Of a stretch of 64,000 nucleotides of DNA, positions 10,001 to 19,495 are shown piece after piece. The translations under genes and the position numbers were made by a program. Below the pieces are notes generated by a model. It was not told where the DNA came from and ran no database searches. It saw only the letters and a list, made by a program, of their open reading frames with translations. Every line of letters starts with the position of its first letter. Within the stretch, counting starts at the first letter, position 1. The DNA comes from CAVWQV01 sp963757115 (GTDB lineage Bacteria > Pseudomonadota > Alphaproteobacteria > Acetobacterales > Acetobacteraceae), in the NCBI GenBank assembly GCA_963757115.1, contig CAVWQV010000001.1:310001-374000 (forward strand), given 5' to 3'.

Positions 10001-10213
10001 CTCCGGCCCGTGTTGATGACGGCAGGTGCGATGTTCGTGGGGCTCATTCCGATGGCGATCGGCATCGGCCAGGGCAGCGAGCAGAACGCGGCGCTAGCAC
10101 GCGCGGTGCTTGGCGGCGTGGCCGTCGGCACCTGCTCGACCTTGCTGTTCGTGCCGTTCCTATACTCGGTGCTGCGTGCCGGCGACGCGAAGAAGCTGGA
10201 GGACTACATATGA
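7027..10213 (+). CDS. RND-family efflux pump inner-membrane subunit (one frameshift at N-terminus)
   Basis: A 1061-residue proton-driven efflux transporter of the AcrB/MexF superfamily. The two periplasmic porter regions, the helix 4 signature 'GILVDDATVAIENTYR' with its Asp-Asp pair, and the second membrane half are all present. The long frame has only a GTG at 7073, inside the first helix. The residues before it ('ALKFRNSFY') belong to the family's N-terminus but are open without a start. Reading from the ATG at 7027 gives 'MLLVKY', which joins perfectly if one base is removed near 7045. The gene overlaps the downstream adaptor gene by four bases (ATGA). No outer-membrane factor gene is present, so the pump must use one from elsewhere. 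Confidence 0.92.
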
Positions 10214-11541
10214 CCGAGGATCCCGCCCCACCGAAGCGAGGTGAGCAGCCGCGCGCGCCGCGTGCACGGCTGTTCGTCCCGGTTGCCGTGGTGCTTGCGC
10301 TCTTGATTGCCTGGGGTGCGTACGGCCATTGGCAGCAGGCGGCGGATGCGGAGGAAACGCAGCAGCAGACCAACAATTTCGTGCCGACCGTGCGCGTGGC
10401 GACCGCCCAGCGGGTCGACGCCCCCGTGACACTGACCTTGCCCGGCCAGACCGAGCCGTTCGACTCGGCCTCGGTCTACGCGCGGGCGACGGGCTATATC
10501 GCGGAGCGGCGTGTCGACATCGGGACGCGCGTGCACGAGGGCGACCTGATGCTGCGCGTGTCGGCTCCGGACCTCGACGCGCAGCTCACCCAGGCGCTCG
10601 CACAGGTCGCCCAGCTAGAGGCGGCGGAACAACAGGCCGAAGCGCAGCTGCAGCAAGCACAGGCGAACGCGAAGCTCGCCAACGTCACCAATCAGCGGAC
10701 CAGTACGCTTGCTGGCGAGGGTTGGGACACCAAGCAGAACGCGGACAACACGCGAGCCAATGTGAATACTTCGGTGGCGAGCGTTGCCGCCGCTACGGCG
10801 GGCATCTCCGTCGCCAAGGCGAACCTGAAGGCGCAGATCGCGACGGTGCAGCGATTGCAAGAGCTGACCGGCTTCGAACGCATCGTGGCACCGTTTGATG
10901 GCGTGGTGACGGCGCGCAACGTCGACACGGGCGATCTCGTCACCGCCGACGCGGCGGGCGGCAACCCTTTGCTTACGATACAGCGCGACGATGTTCTGCG
11001 CGTGGCCGTGCAGGTTCCGCAGAGCGGGGCGGTGTCGCTGCATGACGGGCTCGAAGCGACGGTGCGCGTGCCGGAGCTGCCAAGCGACGCCTTCAAAGGG
11101 CGCGTGGCCCGCAGCTCGGTCGCCCTCAATCCGGCATCCCGCACGCTGCTAGCAGAGGTCGATGTGGATAACAGCCGCCACGTGCTTCGTCCCGGCCTTT
11201 ACGCGGATGTCAGCTTCGCCGTTCCACGGGAGGCTCCGGGTGTTGTGGTACCGGAAGAGGCGCTGGTGTTTAACGCGGAGGGCATGCAGGTCGCGGTTGT
11301 GCGGCCGGACGACACGATCGAGATGCGCACGGTCTCGATCTACCGCGACTTCGGAACCACGGTCGAACTGCGCGGCGGCCTCGCCGGGGGCGAGCAGCTG
11401 GTCCTGAGCCCTCCCGCTGATCTTCGCGCCGGCAGCAAGGTTGCGATCGATGGCCAGCAGACGCCGCAACCGCCGCCTGGACAGGGCGCGTCTCCTGCGG
11501 TGGTTGCGAAGCAGCCGGTGCGCAACCGACGTCCAAGCTGA
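10210..11541 (+). CDS. RND efflux periplasmic adaptor (HlyD/MFP family)
   Basis: A 443-residue membrane fusion protein that links an RND pump to an outer-membrane channel. It has a cytoplasmic N-terminus, one membrane anchor at about residues 21-40, a split biotinyl-lipoyl domain ('ARATGYIAERRVDIGTRV' and 'IVAPFDGVVTARNVDTGD'), an intervening alanine/glutamine-rich coiled coil (about 120-215), and beta-barrel and membrane-proximal domains ending in a Pro-rich tail. Its ATG overlaps the pump's TGA (ATGA), so translation is coupled. The order pump then adaptor is the reverse of most acrAB-type operons. The ligand range cannot be predicted. Confidence 0.92.
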   Translation: MTEDPAPPKRGEQPRAPRARLFVPVAVVLALLIAWGAYGHWQQAADAEETQQQTNNFVPTVRVATAQRVDAPVTLTLPGQTEPFDSASVYARATGYIAERRVDIGTRVHEGDLMLRVSAPDLDAQLTQALAQVAQLEAAEQQAEAQLQQAQANAKLANVTNQRTSTLAGEGWDTKQNADNTRANVNTSVASVAAATAGISVAKANLKAQIATVQRLQELTGFERIVAPFDGVVTARNVDTGDLVTADAAGGNPLLTIQRDDVLRVAVQVPQSGAVSLHDGLEATVRVPELPSDAFKGRVARSSVALNPASRTLLAEVDVDNSRHVLRPGLYADVSFAVPREAPGVVVPEEALVFNAEGMQVAVVRPDDTIEMRTVSIYRDFGTTVELRGGLAGGEQLVLSPPADLRAGSKVAIDGQQTPQPPPGQGASPAVVAKQPVRNRRPS

Positions 11542-11610
11542 CCGACTTGTTGCGCTACCGCTGACGCAGGGTGTCGAGTATACCTGAATTTCGATTCAGG
11601 AGCGGAGCCT

Positions 11611-12825
11611 ATGGGCATCTCGCGTCGCACTCTGATGGGCTCCGCAGCTGCGGCCGCCTCTCTGCCGCGAACTGGGGTGCGGGCGCAGTCAAAGCCGATC
11701 AGGATCGGGGTCCTCGGCGACCAGAATGGCCCGTATGCGGATTTCAGCGGCCGTGGCTCGGTGATCGCGGCACAACTCGCCGCGCAGGAGTTTTCCGACG
11801 GCGTACTCGGCCGGCCGGTGGAGATCCTCTCGGGCGATCATCAGAACAAGCCGGACATCGCCTCCTCGATGGCGCGCGCCTGGATCGACCGGGACGACGT
11901 GGTGGCGGTCGTTGAGTGCTCCACGTCGGGTGCCGCGCTCGCTTTGCAGCAGGTCATGCGGGAGAAGGAGCGCATCTTCCTGATCACTGTCGCCGGCTCG
12001 TCCGACCTGACCGGCAAGGCCTGCTCCCCGTTCGGCTTTCATTTCAACTGCGACACATACGCTTTGGCGAGGAGTACCGGCCTCACTCTGACGCGGCTCG
12101 GTGGCGACAGCTGGTTTTTCGTCACGGTGGACTACGCTTTTGGCCACGCGCTGGAACGGGATGCGCGCCACTTCATCGAAGCGGCCGGTGGAAAGGTGCT
12201 GGGATCCGTGCGTCATCCTCTTGGCACCGCCGATTTCGCGAGCTTCCTGGCCGAAGCGCGGGCGTCCGGCGCCAAGGTAATCGCTTTCGCTAACGCCGGT
12301 GCCGACACGCAGAACGCGATCAAGCAAGCCGGGGAGTTCGGCATCGCAGAGGGCGGCCAGCGACTGGCAGGGCTGCTCACGTTCATCACTGACGTGGCGG
12401 CGCTGGGATTGCCGGCTGCGCAGGGGCTCGTGCTGTCCAATGCCTTTTACTGGGACCTCAACGACGCGACCCGGACCTGGACGAAACGCTTCCGGGCCCG
12501 CAAGGACGCCCCGCCGACCATGGACCAGGCGGCCGCGTATTGCTCCGTGCGGCACTTCCTGCGCGCGGCGCAGGCGGCCGGCACGACTGACGGGAAACAG
12601 GTGGCTGCGGCGATGCGCGCGATGCCAGTGAACGACATGTACAACGAGAATGTCGGTATAAGGCAGGACGGGCGCGTGCTGTCAAAGATGTATCTGATGC
12701 AGGTTAAAACACCTGCGGAGTCCGCCCACGCGAGCGATTACTATAAGGTGTTGGCAACGACGCCGGGAGACGCGGCGTTCCGCCCGCTCGCGGAAAGCGA
12801 GTGCCCCTTGGTGAAGAAAAGTTAG
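11611..12825 (+). CDS. Branched-chain-amino-acid-type ABC substrate-binding protein (solitary)
   Basis: A 404-residue periplasmic binding protein of the Peripla_BP_6 (LivJ/UrtA-like) group. The leader 'MGISRRTLMGSAAAAASL' contains a twin-arginine motif, so export by Tat is likely. The mature domain begins 'IRIGVLGDQNGPYADFSG'. GGAG precedes the ATG. No permease or ATPase genes lie nearby, so it is an orphan receptor. Its C-terminus 'NDMYNENVGIRQDGRV' is nearly repeated in the cut gene at the far right end of the window (63.8 kb), showing a paralogous pair. The ligand may be a carboxylate, amide or aromatic acid; the sequence alone does not decide. Confidence 0.88.
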   Translation: MGISRRTLMGSAAAAASLPRTGVRAQSKPIRIGVLGDQNGPYADFSGRGSVIAAQLAAQEFSDGVLGRPVEILSGDHQNKPDIASSMARAWIDRDDVVAVVECSTSGAALALQQVMREKERIFLITVAGSSDLTGKACSPFGFHFNCDTYALARSTGLTLTRLGGDSWFFVTVDYAFGHALERDARHFIEAAGGKVLGSVRHPLGTADFASFLAEARASGAKVIAFANAGADTQNAIKQAGEFGIAEGGQRLAGLLTFITDVAALGLPAAQGLVLSNAFYWDLNDATRTWTKRFRARKDAPPTMDQAAAYCSVRHFLRAAQAAGTTDGKQVAAAMRAMPVNDMYNENVGIRQDGRVLSKMYLMQVKTPAESAHASDYYKVLATTPGDAAFRPLAESECPLVKKS

Positions 12826-12914
12826 CCAGCCCAACGCCTCCTCGGGCTAGAGCGAGGCCCGCCAAGCCGTGGCCGAGCCGGGCGTGGTTCTGTCCAGTCG
12901 CAAAAGGATAAGCC

Positions 12915-13283
12915 ATGATCGACCATATCGGCTTCGCGGTAACCGATTTCCCCAAGAGCCGGGCCTTTTACACAACCGTTCTGGCGCCCATCGGCATCAC
13001 TGTGGTCCGAGAAGGTGAGGATTGGGCTCTGATGGGGCGGGACGGCCGCGGGCAGTTCTGGTTCGGCAGCATCGGCACGCCCCCCGGCCGCATTCACCTC
13101 GCGTTCACCGCCGCCAAGCATGCGCAGGTCCGGGCGTTCCATGCGACGGCCCTGAAGGCCGGAGCGCAGGACAACGGCGCTCCCGGCCTCAGGATTGAAT
13201 ACGACCCCAACTACTACGCAGCCTTCGTCATCGACCCGAACGGGCACAACCTGGAAGCAGTCTGCCACACGCGCGAGCGCTAG
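12915..13283 (+). CDS. VOC (glyoxalase/dioxygenase-fold) family protein
   Basis: A 122-residue single-domain vicinal-oxygen-chelate protein. It begins 'MIDHIGFAVTDFPKSRAFY', with the metal-ligand His at position 4 and the usual helix after it, and ends 'FVIDPNGHNLEAVCH', where the Glu is the second typical ligand. AAAGGA lies before the ATG. Proteins of this size act as lyases, isomerases or resistance proteins, and no neighbour fixes the reaction. It may be cotranscribed with the binding protein 89 bases upstream. Confidence 0.85.
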   Translation: MIDHIGFAVTDFPKSRAFYTTVLAPIGITVVREGEDWALMGRDGRGQFWFGSIGTPPGRIHLAFTAAKHAQVRAFHATALKAGAQDNGAPGLRIEYDPNYYAAFVIDPNGHNLEAVCHTRER

Positions 13284-13331
13284 GCCGCCGGACGGCTTTG
13301 ACCATAAATAGCCTCCGGTTTCGCTCGCGTC

Positions 13332-13586
13332 TCAGCGGCAGCCTGCTGCGTCGGGGTTCGCTCCGCATCCGCCCGCGGTTCCGTTCCCCCGCTTTTGGGA
13401 TCCGGCTTTCTCAACCACCGTACCCTGCTGCGTGGTGCCGCGGGATTTGCACTCGCAGTAGCCGCCCGCCGGCATCGTGGTGGGGCAGGTCATGCTGTCG
13501 GTCTGACACGTTGCCGCACGGGCCGGACTGCTGGCAAGCGAGATGGCGATGCTGAGCGCAAACGTCACAGAAACAAGGATTCGCAT
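13332..13586 (-). CDS. Small secreted Cys-rich protein, unknown function
   Basis: An 84-residue protein with a clear Sec signal peptide ('MRILVSVTFALSIAISLASS' then Ala-Arg-Ala). The mature part carries six cysteines, including 'ATCQTDSMTCPTTMPAGGYC' and a final 'GGCGANPDAAGC', so disulfide-stabilised folding in the periplasm is likely. The ATG is well placed behind AAGGAG, which supports a real gene. It converges with the VOC gene and lies 122 bases upstream of the promoter-distal end of the large flavoprotein on the same strand. The family was not recognised. Confidence 0.72.
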   Translation of the reverse strand: MRILVSVTFALSIAISLASSPARAATCQTDSMTCPTTMPAGGYCECKSRGTTQQGTVVEKAGSQKRGNGTAGGCGANPDAAGCR

Positions 13587-13708
13587 GTAGGTGCTCCTTC
13601 AGTGATACCGTACGTAACGGTGACGTGCTCGGAGCGCGGATGCAAGCTTTCCGGGAAATCGGCTACGCGTCGCCCTACGCGATTGCAGGGCAGATGCAGT
13701 TCGCCACG

Positions 13709-16700
13709 CTACTCCGCCGCGATCGCCGGGCGTGCTTCGAGCCGGCGTAGTGCGCGGTCGATCCACTGCGCGCTGAGCCGCTCCTGCACGCCGTTCTGCT
13801 GCAGTCGCTCGTGCAGCGTGTCGAAATCCACCCGATCGAGCGCCTGGTCCTGGTTGAAGCAGGAGAACACGACGGTGCGCTCGCCCGTCGCCGGATCGAC
13901 CTGCGGCTGGAGGCACTGGGCACACACCTCCTTCATCATGCACTGCATCGGCGAGTTGATGGAGCCGATCGCGCTGTGCCCCGGCTTGAGATAGGGCGCG
14001 AGTACGCCATGCCTCGCCGCGCCCACCGCCTGCATCATGCGATGTGAGCCGATTGCAATGATGTGCTCGGCGTCCCGCAGCGGCACGGGTTGCTCCCCGA
14101 GCCGGCCGGCCCCGTAGGCAGCCATGCCTTGCACGATGTTGCCGACAAAGGCGCGGTCCTGTGGGCGGGTCGGTGTGAAGCCGGGCGCCTCGTCGCTGCA
14201 CCACACGATCGCGTCGGCGGCTCGTTCGATTTCCTCTACCTTGTAGCGATCGTGCATCGCCTTATAGCCGGCGAAGTAGAGCACGCGCGAGCCGGCTGCC
14301 CGCAGCGCCGCGCCGATGCTGAACAGCACGGCATTGCCGAGGCCGCCCCCGACCAGCGCGACGGTGGTGTTGGCGTGGATCTCGGTCGGCGTCCCGGTCG
14401 GACCCATCAACACCACGGGCTCGCCCGGCTGCAAAGTGGCGCACAGGTCCGAGCTGCCGCCCATCTCCAGGGCGATCACAGAAACAAGGCCACGGTCGGG
14501 GTCGGTCCACGCCCCGGTCATCGCCAGCCCCTCCATTGCCAGCACTGTCTCACCCCCGGGCTCGCTCACCCGGGCAGCGTGCATCTCGTAGTTCTGCAGG
14601 CGATAGAACTGGCCGGGCCGGAACGCCCGCGCTGCGGCGGGGGCGCGCAATACCACCTCGATGATCGTCGGCGTCAGCCGGTGCACGGCATGCACGCGCG
14701 CGGTCAGCTCGTCCCGGCAGCGCGCGACCAGTTCTGGCCCCGGCGCGGCAGAAGCCGGCGCCGCTGCGAGCGCGCGGGAGATCACTGGGTAACCGCGCTT
14801 GGCGCTACCCATCGCCTTGACCACGTTGCCGAAGAAGCTCGGGTGCAGGTCGCCGAAGAAACTGACGAACCGGCCGTTCTCGGCGCGGTGCATCAGGACA
14901 TGGGCATGGTCCGGCTTGGATAGCGAGCGCTCGGGCGTGACCGGGTGCCCGCCCTCGTCCACCGCCTGGAAGTAGCGGCCGTCGAGCCGGACGCGGCGGT
15001 CCTCGCGCGCCAGGACCGTGTTCGGCTGGGTGCCGGCCGCGACAATGATGGCACGGGCGGGCAGAACCACTTCCGAGCCCTCCGCGCGCGACAGGCGCAG
15101 GCCGGAGGCATGGCCGAACCGGTCCACCTCCACCGCCAAAGGTGCCAGGCCCTCGGCGAAGCGCACGCCTTCCTCCATCGCCTTTGCCACCTCCTCGTGG
15201 TTCAGCGTGTAAGAGGGCGCGTCGGTCAGCTTGCGGCGATAGGCGATGGTGGCGCCGCCCCAGCGTTCCAGCAGCGGTGTGAACAATGGCGCTCGGCCGT
15301 CCCGGGCCGCTGCCTCGCGTTCGGCACCGATCGCCTCGGCGTGGGCGAGGAACTCGGCGGCGATCTCCGCCTCTTCCTCGCTCCAGCCCGCGCAGACCGC
15401 GCGCTCGCCGCGTTCGGAGACAAGGACGCGGTAGCGCGCCGCGAACTTCTCCACCTGTCGCACATAGTAGGCGAGGCTTTCGGTCGCGGTGTCGACTGCG
15501 GTCAGGCCGCCGCCGATCACCACCACGGGCAGCCGAACCTGCAGGTTGGCGATGGAGGAGCGCTTCGCGGCCCCCGTGAGCTGCAGCGCCATCAGGAAGT
15601 CAGACGCCTGTCGTACGCCGCGCGCGAGGCCGTTCGGAATGTCGATCACGGTCGGCCGCCCCGCACCCATGCAGAGTGCGACGTGGTCGAACCCCATCGC
15701 CCAGGCATCATCCATCGAGAGGGTGCCGCCGCCGCCGAAGCGGATGCCGCCGAACATCGCAAACGCGTCCCGCCGTTCGAGCAGCAGGCGCACCAGCTTG
15801 AGATAGTTCTTGTTCCAGCGGACGGTGATGCCGTACTCGGCCACGCCGCCGAACCCCGCCAGCACGCGATCGTCGAGGTTCTCGAACAAGGCGCCAGCGT
15901 CCCGCACCGGCTCGGCCGGGTCGAGGCCCAGCGGCTCGATCTTCAGCCCGTCGATGGCAACGACGGTGTGGCCGTCGTTCATGAGATGGTGCGCAAGCGT
16001 GAACCCGGCCGGGCCTAGTCCGACGATCAGCACGTTCCGCCCACTCGGAGGACGCGGTAGCGGCCGGCGAATGTCGAGCGGGTTCCAGCGCGTCAGCAGC
16101 GAATAGATCTCGAACCCCCACGGCAACGCCAGCACGTCGCGAAGGATGGAGGTCTCGGCCTGGGGGATGTCGACCGGCTCCTGCTTCTGATAGATGCACG
16201 ACTTCATGCAGTCGTTGCAGATGCGGTGCCCCGTTGCTGCCATCATCGGATTGTCGACGGCAATCGTCGCGAACGCGCCAAGCAGGTGCCCGCCGGCGCG
16301 CAGGACGTGCATCTCGCTGATCTTCTCGTCGAGCGGACAGCCCGCCAGGGTCACGCCAAACGGCGATTTCTGGAATGTGCCGGTCTTGCGGTCGCGCAAG
16401 CCCTTGCTGCAGCTGTCCTTGCCCTGCGTGTGGCACCAGATGCAGTAGTTCATCTGGTCGAGCGCCTGCTGCTCCGTCATCCCCTGATCGGTTAGTGCGA
16501 AGCCGTCGCGCGGACGCCAATCCTGCTCGGGGAGGCGGAGCATCGTCACCCCGTCGCGCTCGACCGTTTCGACCGGAACGAGATGCTGGAAATCGAGACG
16601 GTGCGGCACCCGGAACAGCGTGTTGCCCGGGTGGGCGGCCACGCCCTCGGGCGTCAGCGTGGCCCACGCCGCGTAGCGCATTGCGTCATCGAGCGCCCCG

Positions 16701-17170
16701 GCGTCGCTCCCCGCTTCCCAGGCGGCGACCGCGTCGGCGAAGCCGCGCTCGGTCAGGGCATCACCGATCCGCGCCTCGATCGCCGCCCGCAGCGCGGCCG
16801 CGTCGAAGCCGGATGGGTCCGGATATTTTTTGACGGCCTGACGCTGCACAAACAGACGCTTGCAGGCATGAATCGGGTCAAGCGCCCGGGTTTGCGCAAG
16901 CACGGCCTCGGTTTCCGCCTCGATGCCGAACAGGGCGGCCAGGAACGCATCTAGATAGCGGCCGAGCGCGACGATAAGCTCGCCCTCCTCCTTGGCCGCG
17001 AGGGCGTCGGGATCGGCGCGGGCCGCGAGCAGGCGTGCATGCAGCGAGCTGTCCTCGGCAGCTAGCCGGTCGAGAAAAGCCCGGTCGAGCCGGATCAGCC
17101 CTTCACGGGAGGCGAACTCCGCGAAATCGAAGCCGAGGCCGGGAGCCGCGGGGAGCACAGAACCTTCCAT
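13709..17170 (-). CDS. Single-chain NfnAB-like flavoprotein (GltD-like plus PyrK/NfnA-like), 1153 aa
   Basis: A very long iron-sulfur flavoprotein in one intact frame. After an N-terminal extension of about 230 residues comes a GltD-type cluster region ('NYCIWCHTQGKDSC' from about residue 240 and 'RICNDCMKSCIYQKQEP'). It is followed by two nucleotide-binding Rossmann units ('VLIVGLGPAGFTLAHHLM' and 'PVVVIGGGLTAVDTATES') as in the beta subunit of glutamate synthase and NfnB. The C-terminal third is a ferredoxin-reductase-like domain ('FRPGQFYRLQNYE', 'VALVGGGLGNAVLFSIG') ending in a PyrK/NfnA-type Cys cluster ('CMMKEVCAQC'). Fusion of NfnB-like and NfnA-like parts suggests NAD(P)H-dependent electron transfer, possibly transhydrogenation. 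No partner subunit is encoded nearby. GAGAG lies upstream of the ATG. Confidence 0.88.
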   Translation of the reverse strand: MEGSVLPAAPGLGFDFAEFASREGLIRLDRAFLDRLAAEDSSLHARLLAARADPDALAAKEEGELIVALGRYLDAFLAALFGIEAETEAVLAQTRALDPIHACKRLFVQRQAVKKYPDPSGFDAAALRAAIEARIGDALTERGFADAVAAWEAGSDAGALDDAMRYAAWATLTPEGVAAHPGNTLFRVPHRLDFQHLVPVETVERDGVTMLRLPEQDWRPRDGFALTDQGMTEQQALDQMNYCIWCHTQGKDSCSKGLRDRKTGTFQKSPFGVTLAGCPLDEKISEMHVLRAGGHLLGAFATIAVDNPMMAATGHRICNDCMKSCIYQKQEPVDIPQAETSILRDVLALPWGFEIYSLLTRWNPLDIRRPLPRPPSGRNVLIVGLGPAGFTLAHHLMNDGHTVVAIDGLKIEPLGLDPAEPVRDAGALFENLDDRVLAGFGGVAEYGITVRWNKNYLKLVRLLLERRDAFAMFGGIRFGGGGTLSMDDAWAMGFDHVALCMGAGRPTVIDIPNGLARGVRQASDFLMALQLTGAAKRSSIANLQVRLPVVVIGGGLTAVDTATESLAYYVRQVEKFAARYRVLVSERGERAVCAGWSEEEAEIAAEFLAHAEAIGAEREAAARDGRAPLFTPLLERWGGATIAYRRKLTDAPSYTLNHEEVAKAMEEGVRFAEGLAPLAVEVDRFGHASGLRLSRAEGSEVVLPARAIIVAAGTQPNTVLAREDRRVRLDGRYFQAVDEGGHPVTPERSLSKPDHAHVLMHRAENGRFVSFFGDLHPSFFGNVVKAMGSAKRGYPVISRALAAAPASAAPGPELVARCRDELTARVHAVHRLTPTIIEVVLRAPAAARAFRPGQFYRLQNYEMHAARVSEPGGETVLAMEGLAMTGAWTDPDRGLVSVIALEMGGSSDLCATLQPGEPVVLMGPTGTPTEIHANTTVALVGGGLGNAVLFSIGAALRAAGSRVLYFAGYKAMHDRYKVEEIERAADAIVWCSDEAPGFTPTRPQDRAFVGNIVQGMAAYGAGRLGEQPVPLRDAEHIIAIGSHRMMQAVGAARHGVLAPYLKPGHSAIGSINSPMQCMMKEVCAQCLQPQVDPATGERTVVFSCFNQDQALDRVDFDTLHERLQQNGVQERLSAQWIDRALRRLEARPAIAAE

Positions 17171-17340
17171 TCAGGCATCTCTCGACCAAACTGCACAGGC
17201 CGGCGCGCCGGACCAAGCCGGGACCAGGCCGTAGACCGACCGCCGCGTGGGTATCGGGTCGGGCGGACCATGGGTCAAGCGGAGATGGGTGCGCCAGTCT
17301 GCCCCGCCAGCCCCGCCCGGCGCAGGGCTGGCTTCCGTCG

Positions 17341-19040
17341 TTAATGGCTGGACGCGCCGGCCGCCCCGATGCCGGTCTGCGATCGGATGTATTGGGCCTC
17401 GAACCGCCCTACCTCCTCCCGCGCCGACCGGCTCCGGTCCGACACGGAAAACAGCCAACAGCACAGGAACGCCAAGCGGCATCGTGAAGATCGCCGGCGA
17501 TGTTGTAGGGGAACGGCGCCGACCCTTTCGGAAACAGCCGAGCACCGCTCCCAGATCGCCGGGCTGAGACGGTTAGCGTCAGGGCGGAGAGGAGCCCGGC
17601 GAAGCCGCCGATCACGGCGCCCCAGGTCGTTAGACCGCGCCAACAGCATCGACAACAGCAGCACCGGGAAGTTGGCGCTGGCGGCGATCGCGAAGGCCAG
17701 CCCCACCATGAACGCGACGTTGATCTTCTCGAACGCGATGCCGAGCAAGATCGCGACGATGCCGAGCACGACTGTGGTGATGCGCGAGACGCGGATCTCC
17801 GACCGTTCGTCGGCCTGCCCGCGCCTGAACACGCTGGCGTAGAGGTCATGGCTGACGGCGCTCGCGCCCGACAGGGTCAGGCCGGACACCACGGCGAGAA
17901 TGGTGGCGAAGGCGACCGCCGAGATGAAGCCCTTCATCAGATCGCCGCCGACGGCGTGGGCGAGATGGACCGCCGGCCATGTTGCCGCCGCCGAACAGTG
18001 CCTTCCTATGTCGCGCCGAGTGATAGGCCGGGTTGGTCCCGACCAGCACGATCGCGCCGAAGCCGATGATGAAGGTGAGGATGTAGAAATAGCCGATGAA
18101 GGTGGTCGCCCAGAACACCGACTTGCGGGCCTCCTTGGCGTCGCCGACGGTGAAGAAGCGCATGAGGATGTGCGGCAGCCCCGCCGTGCCGAACATCAGC
18201 GCGATGCCGAGGGAGATCGCCGAGATCGGGTCGGCCACCAGCGCGCCCGGGCGCAGGATCGCGGCGTGCTTCGGGTGCACCTCAACCGCCTTGGCGAACA
18301 AGGCGTCGAAGTTGAAGCCGAATGCTGGCCAGCACGAGGAAGGCGATCAGCGTCGCGCCGCACAGCAGCAGCACGGCCTTGATGATCTGCACCCAGGTGG
18401 TCGCGATCATGCCGCCGAAGGTGACGTACAGGATCATCAGCACGCCGACGATGATCACGGCGACCAGTGATACGGCAGCCCGAACAGCAGTCGGATGAGC
18501 TGTCCTGCGCCGACCATCTGCGCGATCAGGTAAAAGGCGACCATGACCAGCGTGCCGCAGTCGCGGCCATGGCGCGCATCGGCGCTGGTCGCGAGCCGGT
18601 AGGAGGCGACGTCGGCGAAGGTGAAGCGGCCGAGGTTGCGCAGCCGCTCGGCCATCAGGAACATGATGATGGGCCAGCCGACGAGGAAGCCGATCGAATA
18701 GATCAGCCCGTCATAGCCGCTCGTGTACACCAGCGCCGAGATGCCGAGGAACGATGCCGCTGACATGTAGTCGCCGGCGATCGCGAGGCCGTTCTGGAAG
18801 CCGGTGATCGCCGCCGCCGGCCGCGTAGAAGTCGTTGGCGGTGCGGGTGCGCCGGGCGGCCCACTAGGTGATGCCGAGCGTGAGCAGCACGAAGGCGACG
18901 AACATGATGATGGCGGTGTAGTTGCGCCCTTGCTGCTCGACGGCGCCCTCGAGTGCTCCGGCCGCGAAGGCCGTCGCCCGCGCCGTGAAAAAGAGCACGG
19001 ACGCAACCAAGGGGAGGGCGAGGATGCGGACCGGCCTCAT
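17341..19040 (-). pseudogene. actP: ActP-like acetate/solute:sodium symporter, heavily damaged
   Basis: Remains of a sodium:solute symporter of the ActP type. Conserved blocks are readable in order but in changing frames: leader 'MRPVRILALPLVASVLFF', 'NGLAIAGDYMSAASFLG', 'VASYRLATSADAR', 'TFGGMIATTWVQIIKAVL', 'LMFGTAGLPHILMRFFT', 'TILAVVSGLTLSGASA' and the C-terminal 'QYIRSQTGIGA'. At least eight frame changes are needed. In addition the codon at 18864-18866 is TAG where the next Trp of the motif 'LGIT-W-W-A' is expected, an in-frame amber. The start overlaps the DUF485 stop (ATGA), the usual yjcH-actP arrangement. Blocks between lesions are well conserved, so the damage is recent or the sequence is poor here. 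Confidence 0.85.
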
Positions 19041-19342
19041 GCGCCGCACTCCGCCAGGATCTCCCGCGTCGTGCGGTCGAATGATCCGTTCGCGCGCCAG
19101 ACATAGACCCCGGTGAGCACGATCGCGCTCAGAATGACGAACAGTCCGAGCGGGAAACCCAAAGTGATTTGATCGCCGACGTTCTCCGCCATCATCCCTG
19201 GCGCGAACGCCACCAGAAAAATGAAACCATAGTAGATCGCCAACATGATCAAACTGAGCGTCCAGGCGAACCTCGCCCGGCTGCGCTCCAGCGCTATGAA
19301 TCGCGGATTGTCCCGTATGCGCAGGACTTCTTGGTCGCTCAT
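19037..19342 (-). CDS. DUF485 (YjcH-like) inner-membrane protein
   Basis: A 101-residue protein with two membrane helices ('WTLSLIMLAIYYGFIFLVAF' and 'LGFPLGLFVILSAIVLTGVY') separated by a short periplasmic loop, the pattern of DUF485. The C-terminus 'YVWRANGSFDRTT' is also typical. Members are cotranscribed with ActP/solute symporters and are thought to support them. The stop overlaps the symporter ATG by four bases. This gene is intact although its partner is not. Confidence 0.88.
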   Translation of the reverse strand: MSDQEVLRIRDNPRFIALERSRARFAWTLSLIMLAIYYGFIFLVAFAPGMMAENVGDQITLGFPLGLFVILSAIVLTGVYVWRANGSFDRTTREILAECGA

Positions 19343-19495
19343 CCGTCCCTCAGCGATATTTTTCGTTGATTATCAATGCACTTCGTTCAACGTGCGCGCA
19401 AGAAATTTCGGACGGTGGACCCCCGCTCTTGCCGCTCCGCCAGGAGGCGCGGCACTCTGAGTGTTTGGCGGTAAACGGACTGGGAGAGAACGGCC

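Noticed and set aside
14945..16018. A 357-codon plus-strand open frame inside the NfnAB-like gene
   Set aside because: No domain or ribosome binding site; the opposite strand encodes conserved nucleotide-binding motifs through the same bases.
18864..18866. Amber codon in actP as possible recoding (pyrrolysine or suppression)
   Set aside because: The surrounding gene also has many frame changes and no pyl genes were seen; mutation or error is simpler.
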